A DNA stretch of 64,000 bases, taken from Paraburkholderia acidicola (GTDB lineage: Bacteria > Pseudomonadota > Gammaproteobacteria > Burkholderiales > Burkholderiaceae). The number at the start of each line of letters is the position of its first letter. Positions within the stretch are counted from its first letter, which is position 1. The notes beneath the pieces are model-generated. The model saw only the letters and a list, made by a program, of their open reading frames with translations, searched no databases and was not told the origin of the DNA. Where the stretch lies: assembly GCF_002362315.1 (NCBI RefSeq), contig NZ_MTZV01000002.1, positions 496,001 through 560,000 of the forward strand. The letters are read 5' to 3'. The position numbers were made by a program, and so were the translations under genes. Positions 8,757-17,321 of this stretch are shown here, piece by piece.

Positions 8757-8775
8757 TCAGATGTCATCTGATGAC
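8757..8775. promoter_or_regulatory. Overlapping palindromes, candidate FadR-type operator
   Basis: Two palindromes share bases. TCAGATG-T-CATCTGA spans 8757-8771 and GTCATC-T-GATGAC spans 8763-8775. They lie between the divergent regulator and permease genes, over the -35 region of the regulator promoter. Short palindromes with one central base are typical for this family. Confidence 0.6.
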
Positions 8776-8961
8776 TGATGATTTACCCGTGAACCTGTCA
8801 ACGGATTCGTCCGCGGCACAGCGCCGTGCGGCCTGCAACGCAATTCCCTGCGCCTCCAGGTACCCGCGCCACCCCGGCCACCATGCACTGCCTGCACCGT
8901 CGCGCATCTTGAAGGAGACACCCGGCGCCCTGCCTCAGCACCGGCACCGGTATCTATCGCC

Positions 8962-10395
8962 ATGACCGAACTGAACCAGCGCGTGGGCACAACCTCCCCG
9001 CAAGACCCCGTCGCCCGCGAACGCGCCAACGATACGACCACCGCAGCGCCGACAGAACGCGCCACGAAGGTCCGTTATCTGATCGTGCTCATGCTGCTCG
9101 TCGTGACCACGCTGAACTACGCGGATCGCGCGACGCTGTCGATTACCGGCACAGCGATGCAACACGATCTCGGTCTGTCGCCGGTCATGATGGGCTACAT
9201 TTTCTCCGCGTTCGCGTGGTCGTATGTGATCGCCCAGTTGCCGGGCGGCTGGCTGCTCGACCGTTTCGGCTCGAAGCGCACCTACGCGGTCAGCATCTTC
9301 GCGTGGTCGCTGCTCACAATGATGCAAGGCTGGGTGGTCGGTCTCGCAGCCGGTACGGCAATCGCCGCGCTGTTCGCGCTGCGCTTTCTGGTCGGCATTG
9401 CGGAAGCGCCTGCGTTCCCCGGCAACAGTCGCATCGTCTCGGCGTGGTTCCCGACCGCGGAACGCGGCACCGCCGCCGCGATCTTTAACGCGTCGCAATA
9501 CTTCGCGACCGTCGTGTTCGCTCCGCTGATGGGCTGGATCACGCACGCATTCGGCTGGCCGCATGTGTTCACGGTGATGGGCGTGCTGGGCATCCTGATC
9601 ACCGGCGTGTGGATGAAAACTGTCTACGCGCCGAAGGAACATCCGCGCGCGAACCCGCAGGAAATCCGCTACATCGAAGCAGGTGGCGGCCTCGTGGATC
9701 TCGACCAGCGGCGCAGTACACGCGGTAGTGCCGCGGTACCGGTCGTGCGCCAGGTCAAGACCGTTGCGTGCGTAAAGGAAATGCTCAGGAGCCGCATGCT
9801 GCTCGGCGTGTTCATCGGCCAGTACTGCATCACGACGCTCACCTACTTCTTTCTCACGTGGTTTCCGATTTACCTCGTTCAGGAGCGGCACATGTCGATC
9901 CTGAAGGCCGGTTTTCTCGCAGCGATTCCGGCGATCTGCGGTTTTCTCGGCGGCGTACTCGGCGGTGTGATCTCGGACGCGCTGCTGCGTCGCGGCTACT
10001 CGGCCACCTTCGCACGCAAGGCGCCGATCGTTGCGGGCATGCTGCTGTCAACCTGCATGATTGCGTGCAACTACGTCGACACGCAGTGGATCGTCGTCGC
10101 CATCATGGCGCTCGCGTTTTTCGGCAAAGGTGTCGGCGCGCTCGGCTGGGCCGTCGTCGCGGATACCGCACCGAAGCAGGCCGGCGGCCTGTGCGGCGCG
10201 CTCTTCAATACGTTCGGCAATGCAGCCGGTATCACGACGCCGATTGTGATCGGCTACCTCGTGCAAGGCACCGGCTCGTTTGCAGCGGCGCTCGTTTTCG
10301 TCGGCGCAAATGCGCTGGTCGCGATCGCGTGCTATCTGTTCGTGGTCGGCGAGATCAAGCGGGTCGAACTGAAAGATTCGCTGATTGCTGCCTGA
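8962..10395 (+). CDS. gudP: MFS permease for glucarate/galactarate (ACS family, GudP-like)
   Basis: This 477-residue inner-membrane transporter has about twelve hydrophobic helices and a hydrophilic N-terminal tail of about 35 residues before the first helix ([22 protein letters not shown]). The NYADR start of helix 1 and the [12 protein letters not shown] loop between helices 2 and 3 are hallmarks of the anion:cation symporter group that includes GudP, GarP and related permeases. It is the only transporter in the locus and is followed after 44 nt by gudD. It is divergent from the FadR-type regulator with palindromic operators between them. Substrate specificity within the aldarates is inferred from context. 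Confidence 0.85.
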   Translation: MTELNQRVGTTSPQDPVARERANDTTTAAPTERATKVRYLIVLMLLVVTTLNYADRATLSITGTAMQHDLGLSPVMMGYIFSAFAWSYVIAQLPGGWLLDRFGSKRTYAVSIFAWSLLTMMQGWVVGLAAGTAIAALFALRFLVGIAEAPAFPGNSRIVSAWFPTAERGTAAAIFNASQYFATVVFAPLMGWITHAFGWPHVFTVMGVLGILITGVWMKTVYAPKEHPRANPQEIRYIEAGGGLVDLDQRRSTRGSAAVPVVRQVKTVACVKEMLRSRMLLGVFIGQYCITTLTYFFLTWFPIYLVQERHMSILKAGFLAAIPAICGFLGGVLGGVISDALLRRGYSATFARKAPIVAGMLLSTCMIACNYVDTQWIVVAIMALAFFGKGVGALGWAVVADTAPKQAGGLCGALFNTFGNAAGITTPIVIGYLVQGTGSFAAALVFVGANALVAIACYLFVVGEIKRVELKDSLIAA

Positions 10396-10439
10396 TCTCT
10401 ATTGCCTCTGGTTTTCTCTTTCTTCGCTCACCGATCATC

Positions 10440-11789
10440 ATGAACGCAACTGCCTCAAGCCATTCCACCGACACACCGAAGGTCACGGAACTGCAAGTCA
10501 TTCCGGTCGCCGGCCGCGACAGCATGCTGCTGAATCTGAGCGGCGCGCATGGGCCGTTTTTCACGCGCAACATCGTGATCCTCAAGGACAGCGCGGGACG
10601 CACCGGTGTCGGCGAAGTGCCGGGCGGCGAAAAAATCCGCCAGACCATCGACGATGCGCGACCGCTCGTCGTCGGCCAGTCGATCGGGCGCTTCAACAAC
10701 GTGCTGAACACCGTGCGCAAACAGTTCGCCGATCGCGATGCGGGCGGACGCGGCCTGCAGACTTTCGATCTGCGCACGACGATCCACGCGGTGACCGCGC
10801 TCGAAGCCGCGCTGCTCGATCTGCTGGGCCAGCATCTCGATGTGCCGGTCGCGGCGCTGCTTGGCGAAGGGCAACAGCGCGAGCGTGTGGAGATGCTCGG
10901 TTATCTGTTCTACGTCGGCGATCGCAAGAAAACCGACCTGCCCTACGCGGACGGCACTGCGGACGATGACTGGACGCGGCTGCGCACCGAAGCCGCGTTG
11001 TCGCCGGAAGCCGTCGTGCGGCTCGCGGAAGCGGCGCATGCGCGTTACGGCTTCAACGATTTCAAGCTAAAGGGCGGGGTGTTCGCGGGCGATGCGGAAA
11101 TCGAAGCTGTGACCGCGCTCGCCGAACGCTTCCCGGAGGCACGCATCACGCTCGATCCGAACGGTGCATGGTCGCTCGCGGAGGCGATCCGCCTGTGCCG
11201 CGACCAGCACGATGTGCTGGCCTATGCGGAGGACCCATGCGGTGCGGAGAACGGCTACTCGGGGCGCGAAGTCATGGCCGAATTCCGCCGCGCCACCGGC
11301 CTGAGGACGGCGACCAACATGATCGCCACCGACTGGCGCCAGATGGGTCACGCGATCCAGTTGCAATCGGTGGACATTCCGCTCGCCGATCCGCACTTCT
11401 GGACCATGCAGGGCTCGGTGCGCGTCGCGCAGATGTGCAACGAATGGGGGCTCACGTGGGGCTCGCATTCGAACAATCACTTCGACGTGTCGCTCGCGAT
11501 GTTCACGCACGTCGCCGCGGCGGCGCCGGGCAAGATCACCGCAATCGATACGCACTGGATCTGGCAGGACGGTCAGCGGCTTACGCGCGAGCCGTTGAAG
11601 ATCGTCGGTGGGATGGTTGCGGTGCCGCCGCGTGGCGGCCTTGGCGTCGAACTCGACATGGATGAAGTTGCAAAGGCGCATGAGCTTTACAAGCAGCACG
11701 GCCTCGGTTCACGCGACGACGGCGTCGCGATGCAGTATCTGATTCCGAACTGGACGTTCGATAACAAGCGGCCTTGTCTCGTGCGTTGA
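10440..11789 (+). CDS. gudD: Glucarate dehydratase, E. coli GudD type
   Basis: This 449-residue enolase-superfamily enzyme converts D-glucarate (and L-idarate) to 5-keto-4-deoxyglucarate. KLK is at 209-211, metal ligands are Asp239, Glu264 and Asn293, and the Asp317/His343 pair is in LADPHFW and GSHSNNH. All are offset by about four residues from the E. coli GudD numbering. The start is the ATG 44 nt after the permease stop; a longer frame running back into the permease gene is a shadow. With the permease it forms the import/first-step unit of the FadR-regulated half, so this strain carries two glucarate-dehydratase-family genes 6.4 kb apart. Confidence 0.93.
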   Translation: MNATASSHSTDTPKVTELQVIPVAGRDSMLLNLSGAHGPFFTRNIVILKDSAGRTGVGEVPGGEKIRQTIDDARPLVVGQSIGRFNNVLNTVRKQFADRDAGGRGLQTFDLRTTIHAVTALEAALLDLLGQHLDVPVAALLGEGQQRERVEMLGYLFYVGDRKKTDLPYADGTADDDWTRLRTEAALSPEAVVRLAEAAHARYGFNDFKLKGGVFAGDAEIEAVTALAERFPEARITLDPNGAWSLAEAIRLCRDQHDVLAYAEDPCGAENGYSGREVMAEFRRATGLRTATNMIATDWRQMGHAIQLQSVDIPLADPHFWTMQGSVRVAQMCNEWGLTWGSHSNNHFDVSLAMFTHVAAAAPGKITAIDTHWIWQDGQRLTREPLKIVGGMVAVPPRGGLGVELDMDEVAKAHELYKQHGLGSRDDGVAMQYLIPNWTFDNKRPCLVR

Positions 11790-11820
11790 GGGAGGCGGCA
11801 GCGGAGGCTTGAGCGCAGTA

Positions 11821-11854
11821 CGTCAGGCAAGGCGGTAAACCGACTTGCTTGACG
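11821..11854 (+). terminator. Hairpin after gudD
   Basis: Arms CGTCAGGCAAG and CTTGCTTGACG pair over 11 bp with one G-U, and a small inner CGG/CCG stem is present. It starts 31 nt after the gudD stop and lacks a T tract. Confidence 0.4.
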
Positions 11855-11943
11855 GGACATGCATGATCGCCGCGGGGTCGTCGGATGTGGGGCGTCGCTC
11901 TTCTGCGTCGACGAGATCGATGGGATCGACGGGATCGATGAGA

Positions 11944-12408
11944 TTAAACAGCGTTGTCGGGCAGCCCGATTCCGCGCGCCATCCCCGTTGCCGCGAACAC
12001 CATCAGCACCAGCAACACGAGCTGCACCACACCGATACCGGCGTAGCGCCGGGCCCGCCCGAGATCGGGCTCCACACCCTTCTTCAGCGCGATACGCCAG
12101 CGGATCAGACCGATCATCGGCGCAATTTCGAGCAGCAGGATCAGAACCAGCGCGCCCATCTTCAGATGAAACAGCGGCTCGTGCAGATAGTAGTCGGCGC
12201 CCTTTTCGTAACCACCGAACGCCCGCATCGCACCGGTCACGATCAGCACGACCGCCGAGACGCCCCAGCCGTTATCGGCGTGAAAAACCGCCGGCAGCCC
12301 AGCCGATGTCGAACAGTGCCGCAGCGCGACGCTGCGTCTGAGAATCGACACGAGCGCCAAACCGTAGGCCAGCAGATGAATTGCGGCAAGCAACCAGCGA
12401 ATCAGCAT
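11944..12408 (-). CDS. DUF2214 family integral membrane protein
   Basis: This 154-residue protein has four predicted helices (about residues 4-23, 46-65, 81-100 and 125-147). The pattern of a HLLAYGL start, a DNGWGVS segment and a YLHEPLFHLKMGALVL helix matches the DUF2214 family of unknown function. An AGGAG sits 5 nt before the ATG. It is the second gene after the 300-residue membrane protein, 22 nt downstream, so the two are probably cotranscribed. No biochemical role is known. Confidence 0.75.
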   Translation of the reverse strand: MLIRWLLAAIHLLAYGLALVSILRRSVALRHCSTSAGLPAVFHADNGWGVSAVVLIVTGAMRAFGGYEKGADYYLHEPLFHLKMGALVLILLLEIAPMIGLIRWRIALKKGVEPDLGRARRYAGIGVVQLVLLVLMVFAATGMARGIGLPDNAV

Positions 12409-12430
12409 GGCGACTCCTGTGAAGGCCAGC

Positions 12431-13333
12431 CTAAACGGTCTGGCTCAACGTCGTGTCGAGCGCTCGCGCGGCGGTACGATCGCCCTCGGTGGCAAGCGGC
12501 GTGCGGAACACCCTCTGGCGATTATGTCCCGCCGCAGCCGGCGAGTTCCATAGCAGTTCGATCTTCGGCCGGCGACCCCAGCGGGCGGTGCCTGATCTTG
12601 CGGGCGTCGCGGGTGTCACGACTGACTCACGGCGCAGCGCCGCGGCCGGCACGGCCCCGTCCGCTTCGATCGATATAGAAGGCTCGCTGGAGACGGCGGC
12701 ATCGGCTGGAGCTGCGGCACTACCCGCCGACACGCCACCCGTAACACCTGCAAGCCAGCGCACCGACAACTCACGTGCATCGTACTGCCCCAGCTTGCGG
12801 CTCTCAGCCCAGACGATCACCGTACGCGTCACGACATCAAGCGCAACCGCATAACGGCCGATCGCGAAGCGCCGCGCCGCGATATTGGTTCGCCACAACG
12901 GACGTGGCCGGCAAATCCACAGCACAGCGGCATACAGCGCCGGTGCGGCCACGAGCCAGCCGTTGGTCGCGGCGACGGTATTGAGCGTGCGCCGCCAACC
13001 GGCGGCCAGCACAAAAGCCCCGATCGACCAGAGCGCAAAAACGAAACCGAGCAGCGCGAAGAACCGCAGCGCCTGACGCAGCCACTGCGGCAACGGATGA
13101 AACGGCCGCTCAGCCTGCGCGCGTGCGCCGGGTAGAAAGATCAGCAGGAACAGGAACACGAGATTGATGCACGCCCAGGGCGACGACGCCATCCCCGACA
13201 GTGCGGCGAAGATGTCCATCTGTGCCATCGAGAACAGCCAGCGAGCCAGAATCACGAGACCGATGGCGCGTAGCGCGAAGAGCGTACCGGCGCCAGGCGC
13301 CGCGTTCGCACGCGTCTCTTTCGTTCTCGCCAA
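12431..13333 (-). CDS. Uncharacterised membrane protein, TTG start
   Basis: The family is not recognised. The N-terminal two thirds carry about four hydrophobic helices (around residues 18-38, 45-62, 90-115 and 122-140). The C-terminal third is Ala/Pro-rich, low-complexity and probably soluble, ending with basic residues. The start is the TTG at 13333 because a full AGGAGG lies 5 nt upstream; the GTG nine codons further out has no such site, and the ATG adjacent to the AGGAGG is out of frame. It is followed by the DUF2214 gene in the same direction. The variable tail makes a conserved enzymatic role unlikely. Confidence 0.65.
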   Translation of the reverse strand: MARTKETRANAAPGAGTLFALRAIGLVILARWLFSMAQMDIFAALSGMASSPWACINLVFLFLLIFLPGARAQAERPFHPLPQWLRQALRFFALLGFVFALWSIGAFVLAAGWRRTLNTVAATNGWLVAAPALYAAVLWICRPRPLWRTNIAARRFAIGRYAVALDVVTRTVIVWAESRKLGQYDARELSVRWLAGVTGGVSAGSAAAPADAAVSSEPSISIEADGAVPAAALRRESVVTPATPARSGTARWGRRPKIELLWNSPAAAGHNRQRVFRTPLATEGDRTAARALDTTLSQTV

Positions 13334-13485
13334 AGCATCCTCCTGTATCGTCGGCGGCACCGCCGGTTTGCGGCACGGCCATTATAGGGACTATGTGCCG
13401 AAGGCTCACGGTTAGCGCGCGCGAAACGGCACTTTCGCGGGGCGCGGTGTGGTTTCCCGGCGATATCCGCGGCGCGCATACAACA

Positions 13486-13516
13486 ACGCCCCGCATGCTT
13501 GACGCATGCGGGGCGT
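13486..13516 (-). terminator. Strong hairpin downstream of the glycosyltransferase
   Basis: A perfect 13-bp stem (arms 13486-13498 and 13504-13516) has the loop TTGAC. It lies 72 nt beyond the glycosyltransferase stop and before the next minus-strand unit. The following bases on the minus strand are only partly T-rich. Confidence 0.6.
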
Positions 13517-13587
13517 GGCGAACGACTATCTCAGTGATGCAGGCTCTCCCGACGACCCACACGGGCGCCGGAGAAAGCGCGTCGGCC

Positions 13588-14652
13588 TCAGCCGGCGTTG
13601 ACTTCGCGCAGCACCGTACGGCGCTTGCGGCGCAGCAGTTCTTCGTAGGCCGCGACGTAGTTCTTCGCCATCACCTTCGACGAGAAACGCGCTTCAAATG
13701 CCTTACGAACCGTTTCGCGCGGCAGCGTGTGCAGGCGCTTGACGGCAGCGACCGCGCTGATTTCGTCTTCGACGACAAAACCCGACACGCCGTTTTCGAT
13801 CACTTCCGGCACCGAACCGCGCTTGAACGCGATGACCGGCGTACCGCACGCCATTGCTTCGATCATCACCAGACCGAAGGGCTCCGGCCAGTCGATCGGG
13901 AACAGCAGCGCGTGTGCATTACCGAGGAACTCGGTCTTTTCCGCTTCGCTGATTTCGCCGATGTACTCGACGTGCGGCAGCGACATCAGCGGCTTGATGA
14001 CTTCTTCGTAGTAGGCGCGATCGGCCTTGTCGAGCTTCGCAGCAACCTTGATCGGCATGCCGGCCTGTTCGGCGATACGGATGGCCGTGTCGAGGCGCTT
14101 TTCCGGCGAGATGCGGCCGAGGAACGCGAGGTAGCTGGGCTTGACGTCCGGAATCGGCTTGAGCAGGTTTTCCGGCAGACCGTGATACACGGTCGACAGC
14201 CAGTGCGCCTGTTGCAGCGGCGAGCGCTGGTTGTCCGAAATCGATACGACCGGCACGTCGTTGAACGTGTTGAAGATCGGTTGCAGTTCCGGCAGGTCGA
14301 GACGGCCGTGCAGCGTCGTCAGATGCGGCGTCGGCTGGCGCGAGAACAGCGAGAACGGGTAATAGTCGATGTGGAAATGCAGCACGTCGAATTCGTCCGC
14401 GCGACGGCGCACTTCTTCGAGCAGCAACATGTGCGGCGCCATCGTGTCACGGATGGTCGGGTCCAGGCGCAGGGCCTGCGGCCAGAATGCTTCGAGTTTC
14501 GCCGAGGTCTGCGAATCGCCGCTGGCAAACAGCGTCACATCGTGTCCCTGTTCGACGAGCGCTTCGGTCAGGTACGACACTACCCGTTCCGTGCCGCCAT
14601 ACAGCTTGGGCGGAACTGCCTCGTGCAAGGGAGCGATTTGAGCGATTCGCAT
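13588..14652 (-). CDS. GT4-family glycosyltransferase
   Basis: This is a 354-residue retaining GT-B glycosyltransferase. The acceptor-domain loop KLYGGTERVV is at about residues 16-25. In the donor domain the signature FLGRISPEKRLD is at about 176, and the E-x7-E motif EPFGLVMIEAMACGTPVIA at about 255 binds the sugar nucleotide. Spacing from GAGGAG to the ATG is 9 nt. It is a monocistronic unit with a hairpin downstream and a 0.74 kb non-coding region upstream. Paralogues in Burkholderiaceae are often next to carbohydrate-storage genes, but no such partner is adjacent. Donor and acceptor are unknown. Confidence 0.85.
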   Translation of the reverse strand: MRIAQIAPLHEAVPPKLYGGTERVVSYLTEALVEQGHDVTLFASGDSQTSAKLEAFWPQALRLDPTIRDTMAPHMLLLEEVRRRADEFDVLHFHIDYYPFSLFSRQPTPHLTTLHGRLDLPELQPIFNTFNDVPVVSISDNQRSPLQQAHWLSTVYHGLPENLLKPIPDVKPSYLAFLGRISPEKRLDTAIRIAEQAGMPIKVAAKLDKADRAYYEEVIKPLMSLPHVEYIGEISEAEKTEFLGNAHALLFPIDWPEPFGLVMIEAMACGTPVIAFKRGSVPEVIENGVSGFVVEDEISAVAAVKRLHTLPRETVRKAFEARFSSKVMAKNYVAAYEELLRRKRRTVLREVNAG

Positions 14653-15395
14653 AATGGAGAACTCCTCGTAAAAAAATCAGGCAAAAAAGTACTGCGGTTG
14701 GTTAAAGCGATTCGTTTGCTCGCTACGGCGGTACGGCCGAAGAAAACCGGCCTGGCCTGTTTTTTTCGAGAAATCCTGCGACGGATCGCTTGCAAGGACA
14801 CCCACACTGGTCGTCGGCTGCCAGGTTGCCCATCCGGCGGTAAACGCACCGAATGACCGCTCGTTGACAGATCGTCAGAAAATCCCAGGGACTGACCGAA
14901 GGCGCATTATCCGCGTCCGGCCCCTGTGGGGGTGCACAACATTTCAAAAACTTTACGTTGTTACAAAGGCGCAACATTTTGCAAACCCTTGTTTTGCAAG
15001 ACAGTTTTACATTGAAGGCTGGTTCGCTGCACTGCGGAACCGATTCTTCGCCGCGCTGCCGCGTCACCCCGCTGCCGTTTTAAACTGCCTGAACGGCTGT
15101 CCGAGGGGCCGCAACGCGGCAACGGACAGGGGTACGCTGAATGCAATCTGTAATTATATCGCGATTGCGTCTCGAAATAGCAGCCGAGGCGGTGAACCAT
15201 GGGGAGATCCGTGACTCGGACACCGTAGACCCACCTCATCGTCACCCCCTCGTTCTGGCATAGAGATGCAGTTGCAGCCACATTCCGCATGCGGAATAGC
15301 TTTTGCGTATTTACAATGCCGGAACATTCATCTGTGTCGCGAACGCATTGCGGCCGTTGCATCGCTAACCCGCCTCACACCAACCACACGAACAA
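14653..15395. other. 743-bp non-coding divergent region
   Basis: No credible gene was found. The middle (about 14930-15020) is markedly A/T-richer than its surroundings and carries a repeated TTTTGCAA (14977-14984 and 14992-14999), with TTGCAAA...TTTGCAA also forming an inverted pair. GCAATC/GATTGC arms flank a minus-strand TATAAT (15153-15158). Near the ABC gene there is a perfect 16-bp palindrome and a -10-like TACAAT. The region is long enough for a regulatory RNA but no terminator marks one. Confidence 0.5.
15282..15297. promoter_or_regulatory. Perfect 16-bp palindrome upstream of the ABC exporter
   Basis: ATTCCGCATGCGGAAT is fully self-complementary. A -10-like TACAAT follows at 15312-15317, so the palindrome covers the expected -35 region of the exporter promoter. 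TTCCGC/GCGGAA half-sites resemble those of IclR-type regulators, but no such gene is adjacent. Confidence 0.5.
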
Positions 15396-17231
15396 TTGGA
15401 ACATTTGACTCCCGCACAGCGTAACGTCCACAACGCAAAGCTCGCGAGCTATGCGGACCGGCCGCTTGCGTTTCTCTTCCGCTTCATCCGCCGTCATCCG
15501 CTCGCGCACGCCGTCGTGTTGTGCAGCGTGTTTGCCGCAGTCGGATGCGCGCTCGCTTCGCAATACGCGATCAAGCACCTGATCGACGTGCTCGGCACCG
15601 GCCGGCATCACCCGGGGCCGCTGTGGACCGCGTTTGCGATCCTCGTCGGCCTGATCGCCGCGGACAACATGCTGTGGCGCGTCGGCGGCTGGGTTGCCGC
15701 GCATACGTTCGTGGCAGTAACCGGCGATCTGCGGCGCGATCTGTTCCAGTATCTGAGCGGCCATTCGCCGACCTACTACGCCGAAAAACAACCCGGCATG
15801 CTCGCCAGCCGCATCACGGCAACATCGAACGCGGTCTACACCGCTGAGAACACCACCGCCTGGAACGTGCTGCCACCGTGCATCGCCGTCTGCGGCGCGA
15901 TCGTCATGATCACCGCCGTCAATCCATTGATGTCGGGCGGTCTGCTGCTGTGCTCGGCAATTCTGTCGGTGGTGCTGTACAAGCTGGCCGGGCGCGGTTC
16001 CGCGCGTCACCATCGCTTCGCGACGAAAGCGGCGTCGGTCGACGGCGAACTCGTCGATGTCATCAGCAACATGGGGCTCGTGCGCGCGTTCGGCATGACC
16101 TTCCGCGAACAGAAGCGCTTCGGTGCGACGGTCAAGGCGGAAATGGACGCGCGGCAGCAGAGCCTGCTGTACCTTGAAAAGCTGCGCCTGCTGCACGCGG
16201 TGATCACGGCGCTGCTGTCGGCGGGGCTGTTGGGCTGGGCGCTGTGGCTGTGGGATCAGGGCAAGGCGACCTCAGGCGATATCGTGCTGGTCAGCTCGCT
16301 TGGCTTCACGATCCTGCACGGCACGCGCGACCTCGCCGTCGCGCTCGTCGATGTCACGCAGCACGTCGCGCGGCTTGCCGAGGCCGTGAAGACGCTGCTC
16401 GAGCCGCACGGCATGCCGGACCGGTCGGACGCCGGCGAACTCGTGCCGCAAGGCGGCCGCGTCGACTTCGAACGCGTGACCTTCGCCTATCCGCGCCGCC
16501 GGCCGATCCTCGACCATTTCGACCTGCATATCGAACCTGGCCAGCGCGTCGGGCTGATCGGCAAGTCGGGGGCCGGTAAATCGACCGTGCTTGCGTTGCT
16601 GCAGCGTTTCTACGAAACCCAGGGCGGGCAGATCAAGATCGACGGTACGGACATCGCCGGGGTGACGCAGGAGAGCCTGCGCCACGCCATTGCGCTGGTT
16701 CCGCAGGATATTTCGCTGTTCCATCGCACGGTATTCGAGAACATCGCGTACGGTCGCCCTGAAGCTACACGCGAAGAAGTTGTCACCGCCGCACGCGAAG
16801 CGCGCTGTACGGATTTCATCGAGGCGATGCCGGACGGCTTCGATACGATCGTCGGCGACCGCGGCGTGAAGCTGTCGGGCGGTCAACGCCAGCGCATCGC
16901 GATCGCGCGCGCGATCCTGAAGAATGCGCCGATCCTGCTGCTCGACGAGGCCACCTCGGCGCTCGATAGCGCGTCCGAAGAAGCGATCCAGAAAGCGCTC
17001 GACCGCCTGATGGTCGGCCGTACGGTGATCGCCATCGCGCACCGGCTGTCTACGCTGCACAACTTCGACCGGATCATCGTGATGAGCACGGGCAAGGTGA
17101 TCGACGACGGCACGCCCGAAGAACTGCGCAACCGCCCTGGGATCTATCGCGATCTGCTCGCGAAGCAATATGGCAAGAGCACGACGCTGCACATCGGCGG
17201 CAAGAAGGTCGACGAACAGCACGTTGCTTGA
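15396..17231 (+). CDS. ABC exporter, fused permease-ATPase (MsbA/lipid exporter-like)
   Basis: This 611-residue half-transporter would act as a homodimer in the inner membrane. Six helices occupy about residues 35-320. The nucleotide-binding domain has Walker A GKSGAGKS at about 389, the signature LSGGQRQR at about 494, Walker B ILLLDEA at about 513 and the H-loop IAHRLST. There is no in-frame ATG before the first helix, so it starts with a TTG, either at 15396 or at 15405; neither has a good ribosome-binding site. A hairpin follows the stop, and otsA converges on it. The substrate is unknown; lipid or glycolipid export is a family guess. Confidence 0.85.
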   Translation: MEHLTPAQRNVHNAKLASYADRPLAFLFRFIRRHPLAHAVVLCSVFAAVGCALASQYAIKHLIDVLGTGRHHPGPLWTAFAILVGLIAADNMLWRVGGWVAAHTFVAVTGDLRRDLFQYLSGHSPTYYAEKQPGMLASRITATSNAVYTAENTTAWNVLPPCIAVCGAIVMITAVNPLMSGGLLLCSAILSVVLYKLAGRGSARHHRFATKAASVDGELVDVISNMGLVRAFGMTFREQKRFGATVKAEMDARQQSLLYLEKLRLLHAVITALLSAGLLGWALWLWDQGKATSGDIVLVSSLGFTILHGTRDLAVALVDVTQHVARLAEAVKTLLEPHGMPDRSDAGELVPQGGRVDFERVTFAYPRRRPILDHFDLHIEPGQRVGLIGKSGAGKSTVLALLQRFYETQGGQIKIDGTDIAGVTQESLRHAIALVPQDISLFHRTVFENIAYGRPEATREEVVTAAREARCTDFIEAMPDGFDTIVGDRGVKLSGGQRQRIAIARAILKNAPILLLDEATSALDSASEEAIQKALDRLMVGRTVIAIAHRLSTLHNFDRIIVMSTGKVIDDGTPEELRNRPGIYRDLLAKQYGKSTTLHIGGKKVDEQHVA

Positions 17232-17245
17232 GGGAGGTGTGATGG

Positions 17246-17269
17246 GGTAGCCGGTGCGTTCCGGCTACC
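17246..17269 (+). terminator. Hairpin between the ABC exporter and otsA
   Basis: Perfect 9-bp arms GGTAGCCGG / CCGGCTACC with a 6-nt loop lie 14 nt after the exporter stop and between convergent genes, so it may serve both directions. Confidence 0.5.
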
Positions 17270-17321
17270 GCGTGGTCTGGCGTAGCGGGTTTCTTTCTGC
17301 GCAGTACCAGTACCGCGCCGG

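Noticed and set aside
13201..14856. A 551-codon open frame on the plus strand
   Set aside because: It is antisense to the GT4 glycosyltransferase and upstream membrane gene, has the Arg/Asp-rich composition of a shadow frame in GC-rich DNA and no domain.
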